Source: Onchidella celtica (lineage: Eukaryota; Mollusca; Gastropoda; Systellommatophora; Onchidiidae). From it: DNA of 64,000 nucleotides. Where the stretch lies: assembly GCA_963931925.1 (NCBI GenBank), contig OZ007570.1, positions 45,309,691 to 45,373,690 of the forward strand, read 5' to 3'. Under the pieces are notes generated by a model that saw only the letters and a program-made list of their open reading frames with translations, ran no database searches and was not told the origin of the DNA. The position numbers and the translations under genes were made by a program. Below, in pieces: positions 34,930-45,825 of the stretch; position 1 is the stretch's first letter, and every line of letters begins with the position of its first letter.

Positions 34930-35002
34930 CCTTGCCGGCTGTCAAGTATGCCAGATATCTCAGGGTTTTTGTGGGTTTTTTTTATTATTTAAAAGTCGAC
35001 TT
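34930..35002 (+). repeat. Dispersed repeat, copy 1 of a local pair
   Basis: GGCTGTCAAGTATGCCAG, then ATATCT and, after a T/G-rich run, AAGTCGAC recur at 35553-35615. The two copies are 620 bp apart in direct orientation. Confidence 0.55.
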
Positions 35003-35552
35003 ACGGCCAGACAGCAACGCCACGGAAGTCATGTGATCATAGCTTTCAGAGCAAAGGATTTTTTTTCTTCTTTTTAGTACATGTTTTGTACATGGTGTAC
35101 ATTTCTCTGTTCATACCATAGGCTAATGAAATACCCAGACTGGATAAGCGAATTGTGTGACGTCACAAAAACAGCGAAAGGTCCGCCATTGTAGGTTTAC
35201 GGTTGCGACCGACGCTTCAGCATAGCTACAATGCAGCGGTCGCTAAAAGTCCATACGGTCATCATAAAAAAAAAGGCAGCTGTAGACAATAAAATGAAAG
35301 GATAGGCAAGTTAATGCATTATTAATACATGTACAACCAATCTTGACAAATAAAAAGAAATTTCTACTGCAGATAGAACTAGAATCGGAATTTCCCGAGC
35401 GGCGGCCATGTTTTTTATACGGCTGCATCTCATTAACTTCCGTAAAAAACGACACAGCCCGAAGCTTGTGTTTCCAGTCTGGTTGATTTATTAGTCTGTG
35501 GTTCATACAGTCATGTACTTACAAATTATACTCGGAATCTACAGAATACCCT
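35003..35552. other. Non-coding stretch between the local pair
   Basis: It contains GTGACGTCAC (35157-35166) next to CCGCCATTGTAGG. No gene was recognised downstream. Confidence 0.4.
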
Positions 35553-35615
35553 GCAGGCTGTCAAGTATGCCAGATATCTAAGGTGTTGTTGTTGTTGTTG
35601 TTGTTTTTAAGTCGA
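35553..35615 (+). repeat. Dispersed repeat, copy 2 of a local pair
   Basis: It matches 34930-35002, with a GTT triplet run in place of the T-rich run. Confidence 0.55.
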
Positions 35616-35646
35616 CACAATGGAGAAGGCCTGTAGAAGTAGTGTG

Positions 35647-35710
35647 GTAATTAGTGTAACTCAGTTCAGCCAAAAGGTAGAGCTGGAACCTTTGTCATTC
35701 TAAAGGAACG
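35647..35710 (-). mobile_element. MITE family A, terminal fragment
   Basis: The reverse complement reads CGTTCCTTTAGAATGACAAA and later TTTTGGCTGAACTGAG, the left ~65 bp of family A. The rest is missing. Confidence 0.6.
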
Positions 35711-36234
35711 AAATTAATTCTAAGACGATTCAGTTACACAAAACAATGTGGCAGGTGGTAAAAGAGTTAATAGTGTTAGTGCTGTTCATGGCTGCCGTCA
35801 CACACGGCCATTTTATAAAAGAAAGTAGCAGAACGTGTGAACCACTGGAAATTTTATAGTCCTTTGGTGCACAGTTTGAAGTCAGACGAAGTTTTCTGTT
35901 ATTTTATGTCATTTCTTTCTGAATCGGACCGCCCATTTTAATGTCTTTTAGTAAATTGTGTCATGAACTTAAGAGCCGGGATGGTTTGAACAGGTGAACC
36001 TCGTCCATAAAATGTTTCGGGGTTTCCGGTGCAATTTGTCAGTTATCTCCCTGACGGCAGGTTAAACCAGAACGTAAGAAAATTTGGGTGTTTAGAACAA
36101 GCAGAGTTTTAGGAAATCCCTTGGGCTTACAAATAGATTTGATGGAAATGCATCATAGTACTTTATTTCCCCTGTTAAGAGGCATTTACTTCATTTCCCC
36201 TGTTTATATTTACCGCAAGTGCAACCAGTTCAGT
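35711..36234. other. Non-coding stretch, nothing recognised
   Basis: No gene or repeat match was seen. Confidence 0.4.
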
Positions 36235-36535
36235 CTGTCTCTGTCTCTCTCTCTCTCTTTCTCTCTGTTTCTCTCTCTCTCTCTCTTTTTCTCTCTCTCC
36301 CTCCCTCTCTCTCTCTCTCTCACTTACTTACTCACTCACTGTGTATGTGTGTGTGTGTGTCCTTTTTCTCTTCTGTCTGTCTGCTCTTTCTCTCTCTCTC
36401 CCTTTTTGTCTGTCGGTCTGTGTGGCTGTCTATCTTTCTCTGTCTGTTTTTTATCTCTCTCCCTCTCCCCCCCCCCCTCTGTCCTCTCTCCCTCTTTCTC
36501 CTTCTCCCTCCGCCCCTCGCCATTTTCCATCACCC
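36235..36535 (+). repeat. CT-rich microsatellite with poly-C run
   Basis: Interrupted CTCT, CTGT, CACT and GTGT runs over 300 bp; the open frames across it are compositional. Confidence 0.9.
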
Positions 36536-36891
36536 TGTCCAGATGCCCAGCCTGAATATTTATCTAGATCTCCTGTGGCAGTCAGTGGCAGGGCAACTTT
36601 GAGTATTGTGTTTAAATTGTATTTTCTTGTTTTCTCGTTTTCTGTGTCTTCAAAGGGCGTATGTAATTTAACCAAGACAACGTGTTGTTCCTAAAAAAAT
36701 AAAAATAAAAATAAAAATAACCTTCCTTCGTATACTTTCCGGATAGATTGTGCATCCAGAAATTAGGCCCACAAAAATGATGACTTATTAACGAGAGGAT
36801 TGTTTCAATCCATGCCGTCCTAAAATATTCACAACCTGTCCTCCCTCAAACAATAGTTCTGAGGCGCTACCCATTAAGTATGTACGCTCAA

Positions 36892-36962
36892 TTACGCTTT
36901 GTATGTACGCTCGATTTGAGCTATTTTTACGCTTTATATGTAAGCTCGATTTTAGCTCTTTT
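36892..36962 (+). repeat. Two-copy ~36-bp direct repeat
   Basis: TACGCTTTGTATGTACGC and TACGCTTTATATGTAAGC each lead into TCGATTT...AGCT. It sits immediately 5' of the truncated SINE. Confidence 0.55.
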
Positions 36963-37252
36963 AGGATCGAGTACCTAGTCTTCTCAGATAAGGACGAAAG
37001 AATTCGGAGGGCCCGTGTGCACGTTGCGCGCGTTAAAGATACCTTGGCAGCTGGAAATCGAAAAGAGCAGGCCGTTGCCCGGGCAAAATGAATAAAATTC
37101 ATCCCTACCACACCCCCCCCCCAAAAAAAAATCGCCGACCGGTGCTGCACTGTGGCAACGACGTGCCTGCTCCGGTTGTAACTGGCTGCAATGACACAAA
37201 GGCAAATTTCCCAAATGGGATTAAAGTAGTATACAAATACAAATACAAATAA
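36963..37252 (+). mobile_element. 5'-truncated SINE
   Basis: It matches the body of the SINE at 4886 from GGATCGAGTACCTAGTCTTC onwards, including CACGTTGCGCGCGTTAAAG and TACCTTGGCAGC. It ends in the same ATGGGATTAAAG and ACAAATACAAATAC tail. The tRNA-like head is absent, as expected from 5' truncation. A poly-C/poly-A interruption lies in the middle of both copies. Confidence 0.75.
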
Positions 37253-38251
37253 TTAATCAGTTGGAAGAAATTTTATATTTATCTTGGAACATTATTTATT
37301 AATACATTAGAAAGTGTTGCCAGATATAGAGTACCAAGTAGGTTCAGTGATATGTGAATATGGGTCACTAGACAGGCATTAGACGTTTTCTGGTGGAGGT
37401 GCGGGTTTTTTGCTCTGTTGGGGGGGGGGGGGGAAGCAAAAGGACGATCGAGTACAGGACAGTTGTCAAACAGCCGTGGTCTGTACCCGTTTGACACAAA
37501 ATAAATGACCCAACGACCGTAAAGAAGTTACTGATTTGTGTGTCTGCCGTTTGCTTTATAGGAGTCTGTCTAGAACGTCCTCGAGTGTGGAGCAAGTCTT
37601 CTGGAGGTGCCGGGGTACTCCTTTTTGCACAGCCGTTCAGCTCAGCCGGGTTGTAATGACCGGGACCTAATGAGACTCAATCTTGGAATTGGAAATTTTT
37701 TGTCTTGTTTTGTTTTTGGTTTTTAGTCACTTTAAAGGGCCGGTAAATCTGTCAAGTAGCGCCCTGCAGTTAGCTCGCTGTGATTTGAGATTCCAGTCTC
37801 ACTGTTTCACAGCTTTTTCTGCTACGTGGGTATCATTCCAAAAGTTGTACACTTTCTGGTGTCTTCACTGAGCAGTCTTCGAACGGTTGGAATGTTGTCA
37901 TATATGTGAAGGCAAAATATTGTCAGGGATCAGAAGTTGAAATCATTCTGAGACACGAATTACCACGGGTGACTGACAGCCATCAGTTCCTCATCTGGCG
38001 CGGTTTCCGAGGCTGCGTCCCTGCGGTGTTGTATTCGGTAGCAAAATTATAAAAGTAGTAGCGGATATAAACCTGCATAATATAGTGTGTATGTGATGTA
38101 TAGCATGCTGTTCTTGTTGTTGGGTGCAGCAGTTGCAAGTGCTTTTGCTGTGAAAGACTGGAGAGATTCAGTTTTGTATATTAAAGCAATGGTGGGATAT
38201 TCGTGGGGAACCTCCCACATACCATGTTAACACACAAATTGATACTTTCAT
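37253..38251. other. Non-coding stretch upstream of the decoy-exon array
   Basis: It contains a poly-G tract (37420) and short frames without domains. No earlier TULP4 exon was found. Confidence 0.4.
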
Positions 38252-39269
38252 GTGGTTCTGATACGCTGGAACGAACAAAAGCTTGCTCATATCATGTTAA
38301 CGCTCTGAATATTATATACTTTCAGGTGGTGCGGGTACGCTAGAATAAACCCTACCAGAGCTTCCTCATATCATGTTAACACTCTATATATTATATACTT
38401 CCAGGTGGTGCTGGTACGCTAGAATAAACCCTACCAGAGCTTGCTCATATCATGTTAACATTCTATATATTATATACTTCCAGGTGGTGCTGGTACGCTA
38501 GAATAAACCCTACCAGAGCTTCCCCAAATCATGTTAACACTATATATTATATACTTCCAGGTGGTGCTGGTACGCTAGAATAAACCCTACCAGAGCTTGC
38601 TCATATCATGTTAACACTCTATATATTATATACTTCCAGGTGGTGCTGGTACGCTAGAATAAACCCTTCCAGAGCTTCCTTATATCATGTTAACACTCTA
38701 TATATTATTCTTCCAGGTGGTGCTGGTGCGCTAGAATAAATCCTTCCAGAGCTTCCTTATATCATGTTAACACTCTCTATATTATATACTTCCAGGTGGT
38801 GCTGGTACGCTAGAATAAACCCTTCCAGAGCTTCCTTATATCATGTTAACACTCTATATATTATATACTTCCAGGTGGTGCTGGTACGCTAGAATAAACC
38901 CTACCAGAGCTTCCTCATATCATGTTAACACTCTATATATTATATACTTCCAGGTGGTGCTGGTACGCTAGAATAAATCCTCCCAGAGCTTCCTTATATC
39001 ATGTTAACACTCTATATATTATATACTTCCAGGTGGTGCTGGTACGCTAGAATAAACCCTACCAGAGCTTCCTCATATCATGTTAACACTCTATATATTA
39101 TATACTTCCAGGTGGTGCTGGTACGCTAGAATAAATCCTCCCAGAGCTTCCTTATATCATGTTAACACTCTATATATTATATACTTCCAGGTGGTGCTGG
39201 TACGCTAGAATAAATCCTTCCAGAGCTTCCTTATATCATGTTAACACTCTATATATTATATACTTCCAG
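38252..39269 (+). repeat. ~79-bp tandem array of TULP4 exon-start and splice-acceptor copies
   Basis: Twelve units place an exon-like start (after CTTCCAG or CTTTCAG) at 38326, 38405, 38484, 38561, 38640, 38717, 38796, 38875, 38954, 39033, 39112 and 39191; the real exon follows at 39270. A thirteenth, diverged copy starts near 38252. Each unit holds a TGTTAAC branch-site-like element, an AT-rich spacer, a TATACTTCCAG acceptor and ~38 bp matching the exon start. In all twelve, exon codon 6 TGG is TAG and codon 8 GAG is AAA. The repeat period is 79 bp except for two units of 77 bp. Downstream units are almost identical to one another, and the acceptor of the real exon is indistinguishable from the copies. 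Confidence 0.95.
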
Positions 39270-39398
39270 GTGGTGCTGGTACGCTGGAATGAGCCTTACC
39301 AAAAGCTGGCGACCTGCGACAGTCGGGGCGTAATTTTTGTCTGGATCAAACATGAGGGTCGTTGGTCTATAGAGCTTATCAACGATAGGAATAGTCAG
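39270..39398 (+). CDS. TULP4: TULP4 (tubby-like protein 4) exon, WD40 region
   Basis: The 43 codons begin VVLVRWNEPYQKLATCD and continue with VIFVWIKHEGRWSIELINDR, ending NSQ. From memory this is nearly identical to vertebrate TULP4 (VVLVRWNEPFQKLATCD, then GGIFVWIQYEGRWSVELVNDR), within the N-terminal WD40 repeats. TULP4 (also called TUSP) combines WD40 repeats, a SOCS box and a C-terminal tubby domain, and is thought to act as a substrate receptor of a cullin-RING ubiquitin ligase. The acceptor is TATACTTCCAG and the donor CAG/GTCAGT. The exon is phase 0 at both ends and 129 nt long, so skipping it would keep the frame. It is immediately preceded by twelve decoy copies of its own acceptor and start. 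The next exon joins at 63589. Confidence 0.95.
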
Positions 39399-41057
39399 GT
39401 CAGTGGGATTTGTTTGTTCTTTCATGCTCTCCGTGGCCCTGCGGGAATATAATGAGGACTTGAAAATCAAAATATACTGGATACATAGTCCTTGTGGAAA
39501 GAAGGTTTTTTTTTCTTTTCTTTTCAGAATATGAAATTCTCTTTCACAAACATATTATATCATAACTCAATGACAGGCATAGATGAAGTGACATGGTAAG
39601 GAATCAGTGTAATATGGCACACATGTAGTTTTGTTGTGGCGAGTAAAAACGATATTCTGTATCTTTCTCTGTTTTTTTTTTCATGTGTATCATTCTGTGG
39701 TTTCTGAATGATCTAGAACTTTTAATGGAACTTCACCCCTAAAAAGGTTTTATTGTTGTTGTGGTTTTGTCAAGGGAAAATGATTCAGAAGGCCATGCCA
39801 CAAATTTGGATTCATGGATTTACCAAGAGGTGAAGTTATCTTGATAAAAACTTGGGTCATTTATTTCCACGGGGACCATAAATGGCGATTTGACTAGATT
39901 AGTGACTTGTGACCCCTCAGGAAGTCGGCATCGAGGGCTGAAATCGAAGACGCTTAAGTGTTAAAAAAAATAAAATACGGATGAAATTTTACATTAGCCT
40001 AATTTATTTAAGTTATCACGGCCAAAATTTAAAATAATAATAATAATAATGATATTAATAACTTTTTCCAAAGTGTACGAACTCAGCACGTTTCGATTTT
40101 CTACTCCTCATCTTCAAACATACGATCCACACGCCTGGAATGATATTCAATAATGTGTTTTTTAATGTAGTTTTACGCGGTGGAAATGGCGGGGGTGTCT
40201 GGAGTTTTGAGAAAGACCTGGCTGTGCAGCCATCTCTGGATGCGAGGGTGGCTTTGGAGTCGCTGTCTGGACTTGCAGAATCGCGAGTTAGCAGACTGGG
40301 CACTGGAAATTTAGTGGAAATTTGCTTTTTGACGTAGGGGTGAGAGACGCTCTCTGGCGTCACTCTTGGATGGTGCGGGTGTGTACTTGGCTGTATCAGC
40401 TTCCTTGGCGCCACGGCCACCTCAGGTTTTTGTAGTTTTATTATGAAATTTCATGTACTGCCTGAGTTTTTGACCACAGATTATGTGAAAATCGAAAAGT
40501 CTGGCCGGAAAAATTCGTGCTCGATACACCGCTGGTCGAAAATCTGTGTGTTTCTGCATGAAATAGTTGTAGAACAAGAAGTTCTCTTATTAATCTTAGC
40601 ATCGAACCCACGTGCTGTCATTATCGACACTTAGATCTAGATGTACAACTAAGCTTGGTGCGAAGAATTTGCAAGATTTATCTCGCTCGGGTCGACTCGT
40701 TATTACAATTACGTCATGTTGTCAAAGTTCTGTGACCTAATGATCTGTTGTGAGAGAGTGTTGTTGTTTTTTTTCCGCCTTTCCATTTTATAAAATTATT
40801 CAGTGTTTGAAAATTATCATTAACCGATTCGTACGTTCAAGTACAAAAGACAGAAGCAATTGTTGTTGTTTTTGTTTTTGCACTTAAAATTTCTTCACTG
40901 TGTGAATTTTTTTACACTAAAGTTCATGTATTCTCCAAGGACCCCCTGCCCACGTTACAGCACCCATGATTTGCATTTTAATACAAAACATACCCAGGAA
41001 AGCTCATGGCATTTTAGTGTCCATGACAGGAGTCAGTGGGGCCGAAAACACCGGCCA
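39399..41057. other. Start of the 24.2-kb TULP4 intron
   Basis: The donor GTCAGT is at 39399. A LINE-like fragment lies at 39590-39710. A minus-strand open frame of 121 codons (40055-40420) has no recognisable domain. Nothing else was seen. Confidence 0.5.
39590..39710 (-). mobile_element. Diverged LINE 3'-end fragment
   Basis: It shares AAAAACGATATTCTGTATCT and surrounding sequence with the fragment at 33215, in the same orientation. The coding part is degraded. Confidence 0.4.
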
Positions 41058-41354
41058 CGTATGCGAGTAGATTAAAACAGCAACTAAGCGAGTAGAGTAA
41101 AACAGCAACTAAGCGAGTAGAGTAAAACAGCAACTAAGCGAGTAGAGTAAAACAGCAACTAAGCGAGTAGAGTAAAACAGCAACTAAGCGAGTAGAGTAA
41201 AGCAGCAACTAATTGAGTAGAGTAAAACAACGACTAATCGAGCAGACTAAAACAGCAACTGAGCAAATAGAGTAAAACAAAAACTATGCGAGTAGAGTTA
41301 AACAGCAACAATGCGAGCAGAGTAAAACAGCAACTATGCGAGTAGAGTAAAATA
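41058..41354 (+). repeat. 25-bp tandem repeat, about twelve units
   Basis: The unit GCGAGTAGAGTAAAACAGCA plus ACTAA repeats about twelve times. The first units (to ~41210) are almost identical; later ones carry substitutions. Confidence 0.9.
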
Positions 41355-41679
41355 CTGATAGGGTTAAAATACTGCAGTCTGTGGCAAGGGAAAATACCAC
41401 GAAGAACTACAGCTACTGTATGAAACGTGATATTATTCAAACGAAATTGAGAAATCAGTGTGTGTGTGTGTCGGGGGTGGGGGGTGTGTATGAAATAAAT
41501 CTCTGTCAATTTTCACTTCCCTTCAATACTCTCGCCAGAACATCACTGGTTGTTTTGTCTGTTCACAGCAAGGTTCGCACGGGTAATTGTGCTGCCTTAC
41601 AATCGTTATCATCACATTATTTGGCGGCCTTGGTCCTTGTTTGTTCTACCGTCATATCCTGGGGCAAAAAAAAAAATAC
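41355..41679. other. Intronic stretch, nothing recognised
   Basis: A short GT/GGGGT run near 41460-41485; otherwise no match. Confidence 0.4.
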
Positions 41680-41915
41680 TGGAGCTCTTTTATGTGGAAG
41701 AGGTATAACAAATGCATACTTTGACACTTGTTTAAAATACGTTGTGGTGCTTTTCACGCTGTTTCGCGGTTCCGATTTATTCTAACTACTTATCATAATA
41801 CTTATGCCGCAAACGTTTATCATAATACTGAAGCCGCAAACGTTTACTGTCGAATTTCTCAGTTACGCAAAAAGTGGAGTTGGAACAAACGAGAACTAAG
41901 ATGGCGATTAAATAT
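41680..41915 (+). repeat. Dispersed repeat H, copy 2
   Basis: It matches 22940-23140. It contains an internal direct duplication of ~30 bp (TATCATAATACT followed by GCCGCAAACGTTTA, twice, 41796-41852) that copy 1 lacks. Confidence 0.6.
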
Positions 41916-42299
41916 TTTTTGTAAAGCCCCGGCCCGTCCGACCACCACCCTTTACAAGAGAATTATCTAGTCGTAAAACTACCCATTAGGGGTGCATGCC
42001 AACGACAAGAGCAAACAAAGCAAAACAATGTTTGACGTGTTGGTGATTGTTTATCAACCCATTAACGGCAGGTGAAAGGTCTGTTTCAAAGCTGTGACAG
42101 AACACCTTATGTCTGGAAAAGGCAAAAAGGAACGCCAACGGCACCAGAATATTAATAATAGTAAGTTGATATTTCCAGGTCAATTTGCTCGCCTAATCAA
42201 AATCAAAATATGGCAAAAATTTGCTCTGAGATAGAGAGAGGTTAAGAGAGAGAGTGAGCGAGACAGGGAGCGAGAAAGAAACAGTGTGGTGTGTTGAGC

Positions 42300-42411
42300 G
42301 CTTCGCCGGCGCTCCATTTCTGCTCTGTGGTTGACATGTTGCTTCTGTAAAGCGCATAGAGCATTTTAAAAATGGATATGCGCTATATAAATGAGTAGTA
42401 TAAAGTATAAG
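42300..42411 (+). repeat. Dispersed repeat with GCGCTATATAAATG motif
   Basis: TGTAAAGCGCATAGAGCATT followed by TATGCGCTATATAAATG is a motif pair seen at the 3' side of common short interspersed repeats in many animal genomes (established knowledge, family not named). It directly abuts the fold-back element at 42412. Confidence 0.4.
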
Positions 42412-42674
42412 TATTAAAAAGAAAAAGTTGTATGCAGCAAAGCCTCGCGTGAGAAATGATACACAAACGATACAACAAAACGCTAAGGAAAAGGGAAGAC
42501 AAATCAAGCTTTCGATCAACTGATCTTTATCAGGAAAAAAAAGTAAGAGGATGGAACCTTTTCCTTCTTGATTTATTACATCGTTTTTGTATTATTTCTT
42601 ACGCGAGGCTTTCACACATAACAACTTTCTCTTTTAGCCATATTTTGACTTTGCTTCAAGTGTTGCGGAGACCC
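42412..42674 (+). mobile_element. Fold-back/Penelope-like repeat with hammerhead-like motif, copy 3
   Basis: The left arm (42415-42485) contains AAAAGTTGTATGCAGCAAAG and CGTGAGAAATGATACAC. The right arm (42590-42670) contains ATTATTTCTTACGCGAGGC and TTTTGACTTTGCTTCAAG, its inverted counterpart. On the minus strand between them (42508-42534) lies CCTGATAAAGATC, AGTT, GATCGAAAGC. This has the order of a hammerhead core (CTGATGA, stem II, GAAA) with one substitution in the first conserved block. It occupies the same relative position as the motif at 14519. Confidence 0.6.
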
Positions 42675-44454
42675 CACAGATTTTCTCCGTTTTTATAACA
42701 TGGCGTGCCTGAGGCGCCAAATAATCAACAATGCTTTTTCAGTTGATTCCCGGAAATGGGGAGAAAACGAACGAACCAGAGGAGGAAGCAGGAGCCTCCC
42801 CATAACAAACCTACTAGAAGATAAGGAAAAACTTGAGAACTGTCATGATGACACCCCGAGCCCTGACATATGACCAGGGACCATACCAGTAATCACCCAC
42901 GTGTGTACAGGCCCAAATGGTAGTTTTATCTTGTCTAGGGATAGGACACTATTCTGTATTTCTGTGAAATGAAACCTACAGTCACGTCGTACCAACGTCT
43001 TTCGTAACCTTCCAAGCAACACTTTTGTTTTGTTTCACTTGTCACAGAATTGGTGTTGTTACGAAATTTTAATATCTTTCCTGGGGCGTCTCAAGGCCAT
43101 TTATGTTTCGTTTTCCCAAGAGTGCATATGCTCATTTGACAAGCCAAAAAACAAATCTTTGTGAATGCGCATGCTCAGCCGCCGTGCCGTAAAGCAGCGG
43201 CCGTGCGAGTTTGGGGGGGGGGGGGACATGACGCGTTATACATCACAGTTAACATCACAATTTTGGGGGACATAAGCGATGCAAATCAAGAGTAACACTT
43301 CCTTTCGGTGAAAGCCAGTTGTTGTTTTTTTTAATACCAGGGCAGAGTTATGTCATGATTACCGATACTTCATAACATTTTCATTTCATTTCAATATTGT
43401 ACCGTTTTATCAAAGCATTTATTTTCCTTAAATGCCAGGTCTGTTTTTGCCAACGAAGGTATTTCATTCTGTTATGGTTGTTGCACTGGATATAACTTGG
43501 TAATGGCTGTTGAACAGAAATATTAGACGCTAATAGCACTTAACAACCGATCGCACCTAGGCGTATCAAATATAAATGTTTTATATATTTTACAGTCCCA
43601 GAGTGCCCTGCCAGCTTAGGGGCGAGACGACACAATTGACAGTTTGGGGGCATGCAGTTTGTTTTTTGTTGTTGTTTTCGTGTTTGTAGTTTTTGTTGGT
43701 GTTGTTGTTCGGAATCTCGTATTCTACACTTAATGTTACAAGCATTTTTCCAACAAATTGTATTGATAACGTATCGGTTTGAGATAGAAGTCTGACAGGG
43801 TCATATCGGCGTAGAGGGCAGAGAGAGAGAGAGAGAGTTCCAATGCCGCTGTTGAAAAGATAATTGCAGATGGAGATCGGAGAAGCGGTCTCCTCGCAGA
43901 ATGGTAAAGTTCAACTCCAAGGAGCCAAAATGGAAAGTTCAGGTGTCGCAGCTTCTATGGGAGTCGCCCCGGAGACACGAGTTTTGGAATGGCTGGCGCT
44001 CAGAGATTGCGGCGTCTTGCCCGTTTGCAGCGTTTGATGTGACATTTTGACTATCTTCTGGGGCCACGGAGTCCCCAAGCTAATTTCCAGAAGGAGAAGG
44101 GAAGAAAACATGGGAGTACCAAAAGCATGGAAGAGTTGGAAGGAGCGAGGCAGACTTGCAGTATCCCCAGGAGCCAATGGGCATTCATCTAGCGATTAAA
44201 GTGTCTCTGGGTCCGCCAGCTTTTTTTAGCATACAACATTGGCTTTGGCTGACGTGATTAGTGAAATTTGGGTCATGGAAAACTGCAGTGATGTGATATG
44301 GGGATAAGTAATATTGTGACCTGCTGAATCAAAGTAGGGACAAATGTACAGTAGGGTAAAGTAATCGAGTAGAAAGTGCTTGAGAATATTTGGGGAACCG
44401 GATAGTATGAATGAAGATTTCTGTTATGACGTAGTGGGCAGAGGTTTTCATTTG
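42675..44454. other. Intronic stretch, nothing recognised
   Basis: A poly-G tract at 43212 and short frames without domains. Confidence 0.4.
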
Positions 44455-44800
44455 TATCTGTCTATCCATCCCTCCATCCATCCATTCGTCCATCCATCTA
44501 CCCACCCATCTACCCATCCGTCTCCCCATCCATCCATTCGCCCATCCACCCACCCACCCATCCAGCCAGCCATCTTTCCAGCCATCCATCCATCCAGCTA
44601 TTCACCCATCCATCAATCCAGTCAGCCAGCTATCCACCCATCCATCCAGCCAGCCAGCCAGTCATCTATCCACCCATCCATCCATCCAGCCAGCCAGCCA
44701 GTCATCTATCCACCCATCCATCCTTCCATCTATCCACCCATCCATCCATTCCCCATCCATCCAGCCAGCCAGCCAACTATCCATCCATCCACCCTTTCGT
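44455..44800 (+). repeat. CCAT/CCAG tetranucleotide microsatellite
   Basis: CATC, CCAC and CAGC repeats over ~340 bp, with an internal longer-period duplication (CCAGCCAGCCAGCCAGTCAT twice). Pro/Ser/His open frames are artefacts. Confidence 0.9.
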
Positions 44801-45825
44801 CTGTCGGTCTAAGTTTCTAATTACTGATCATTGCATCGTTGTTTTTTCTGTCGCCACTTTCAATTTTGCCACATTGAAAGAAATTTTGAGTCGTTATCCT
44901 TATGTATGTATTTTTTATCTCTGTTCTGTTTCCCTTGCACATACACACACACATACACGCACGCGCACACACTCATTCACTCACTTTCCTTATCAAACCC
45001 AATCATTCTGTCTGGCACCAACCGTGTGTGTTTACATTTGCGCATGCGTGTGTAGGATGTCAATCACTTGTTTGCCAGATTTTATTGCATCTCTCAACAA
45101 CCCCCAACAAATTTACTTTTCCTCTTCTTCCAACCCTCCTCTTCATCCTCCCGTCTCCCCCACCTGCGTGGTAACGTCATCTTGGCTTTCTACCGACGTA
45201 CATAATCACCTTCCCTGCCTCCCCCCCCCCCCTCAACCCTCCGCCCGTTTTCAACTGTGTTTTTGTATGCGCGTCACGTAGTTTTATTGAATGCTGTCCC
45301 TGGGGAAATCGCAAATTTTACGCAAAATCTGGGGGAAATGCGATATTCCGAGAGCTGTCCATTCCCGATTTTTGTCACGCAACCAGCCGAAGATGGAACG
45401 ATTTTTTCCCGGCCCGGAAAGAGAGTGGGGACAAAGAACGGGTATGAAATGAAGAAAAGGCTGATTTGACTTAATGAATTTGACATATCACAAAGGAAAT
45501 TAATTCTCATCGGCCAGAGCACCAGCCACATACCGTATTTTCACAGTTTTTCATCAAAAGACCAGGTACAATAGAAAAAATGTTTAGATTTCGCAAATAT
45601 TCGAATCTTGGCAATTTTTGTTGTTGGGTTAATTTTTAATGGAACATTTCAGAGCAAAGCAGTAATGATACAGCACTGGGGACAAACAATGCAGACACGA
45701 AGATCGATTTCACATCAGATATAAGTGTGAAACGATTATTTTGGCCGAATGGTCACCCTAATTGCAGTTGAATGTCTTACAGATATACAAATTGGAGACT
45801 GACTTGCAGATAGCGTTTTATGGAT
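44801..45825. other. Intronic stretch, nothing recognised
   Basis: A short CA run (44940-44975) and a poly-C tract near 45222; no gene or repeat match. Confidence 0.4.

Noticed and set aside
38252-39269. Multiple real duplicated TULP4 exons
   Set aside because: Only the first ~38 nt of the exon are in each unit, all twelve main copies carry a stop at codon 6, and no donor site follows. They cannot encode the exon.
1-39269. Upstream TULP4 exons
   Set aside because: I looked for the conserved residues that precede VVLVRW (GWLATGNGRG, FNLRGHNSE) and found none, so they are probably before the window.
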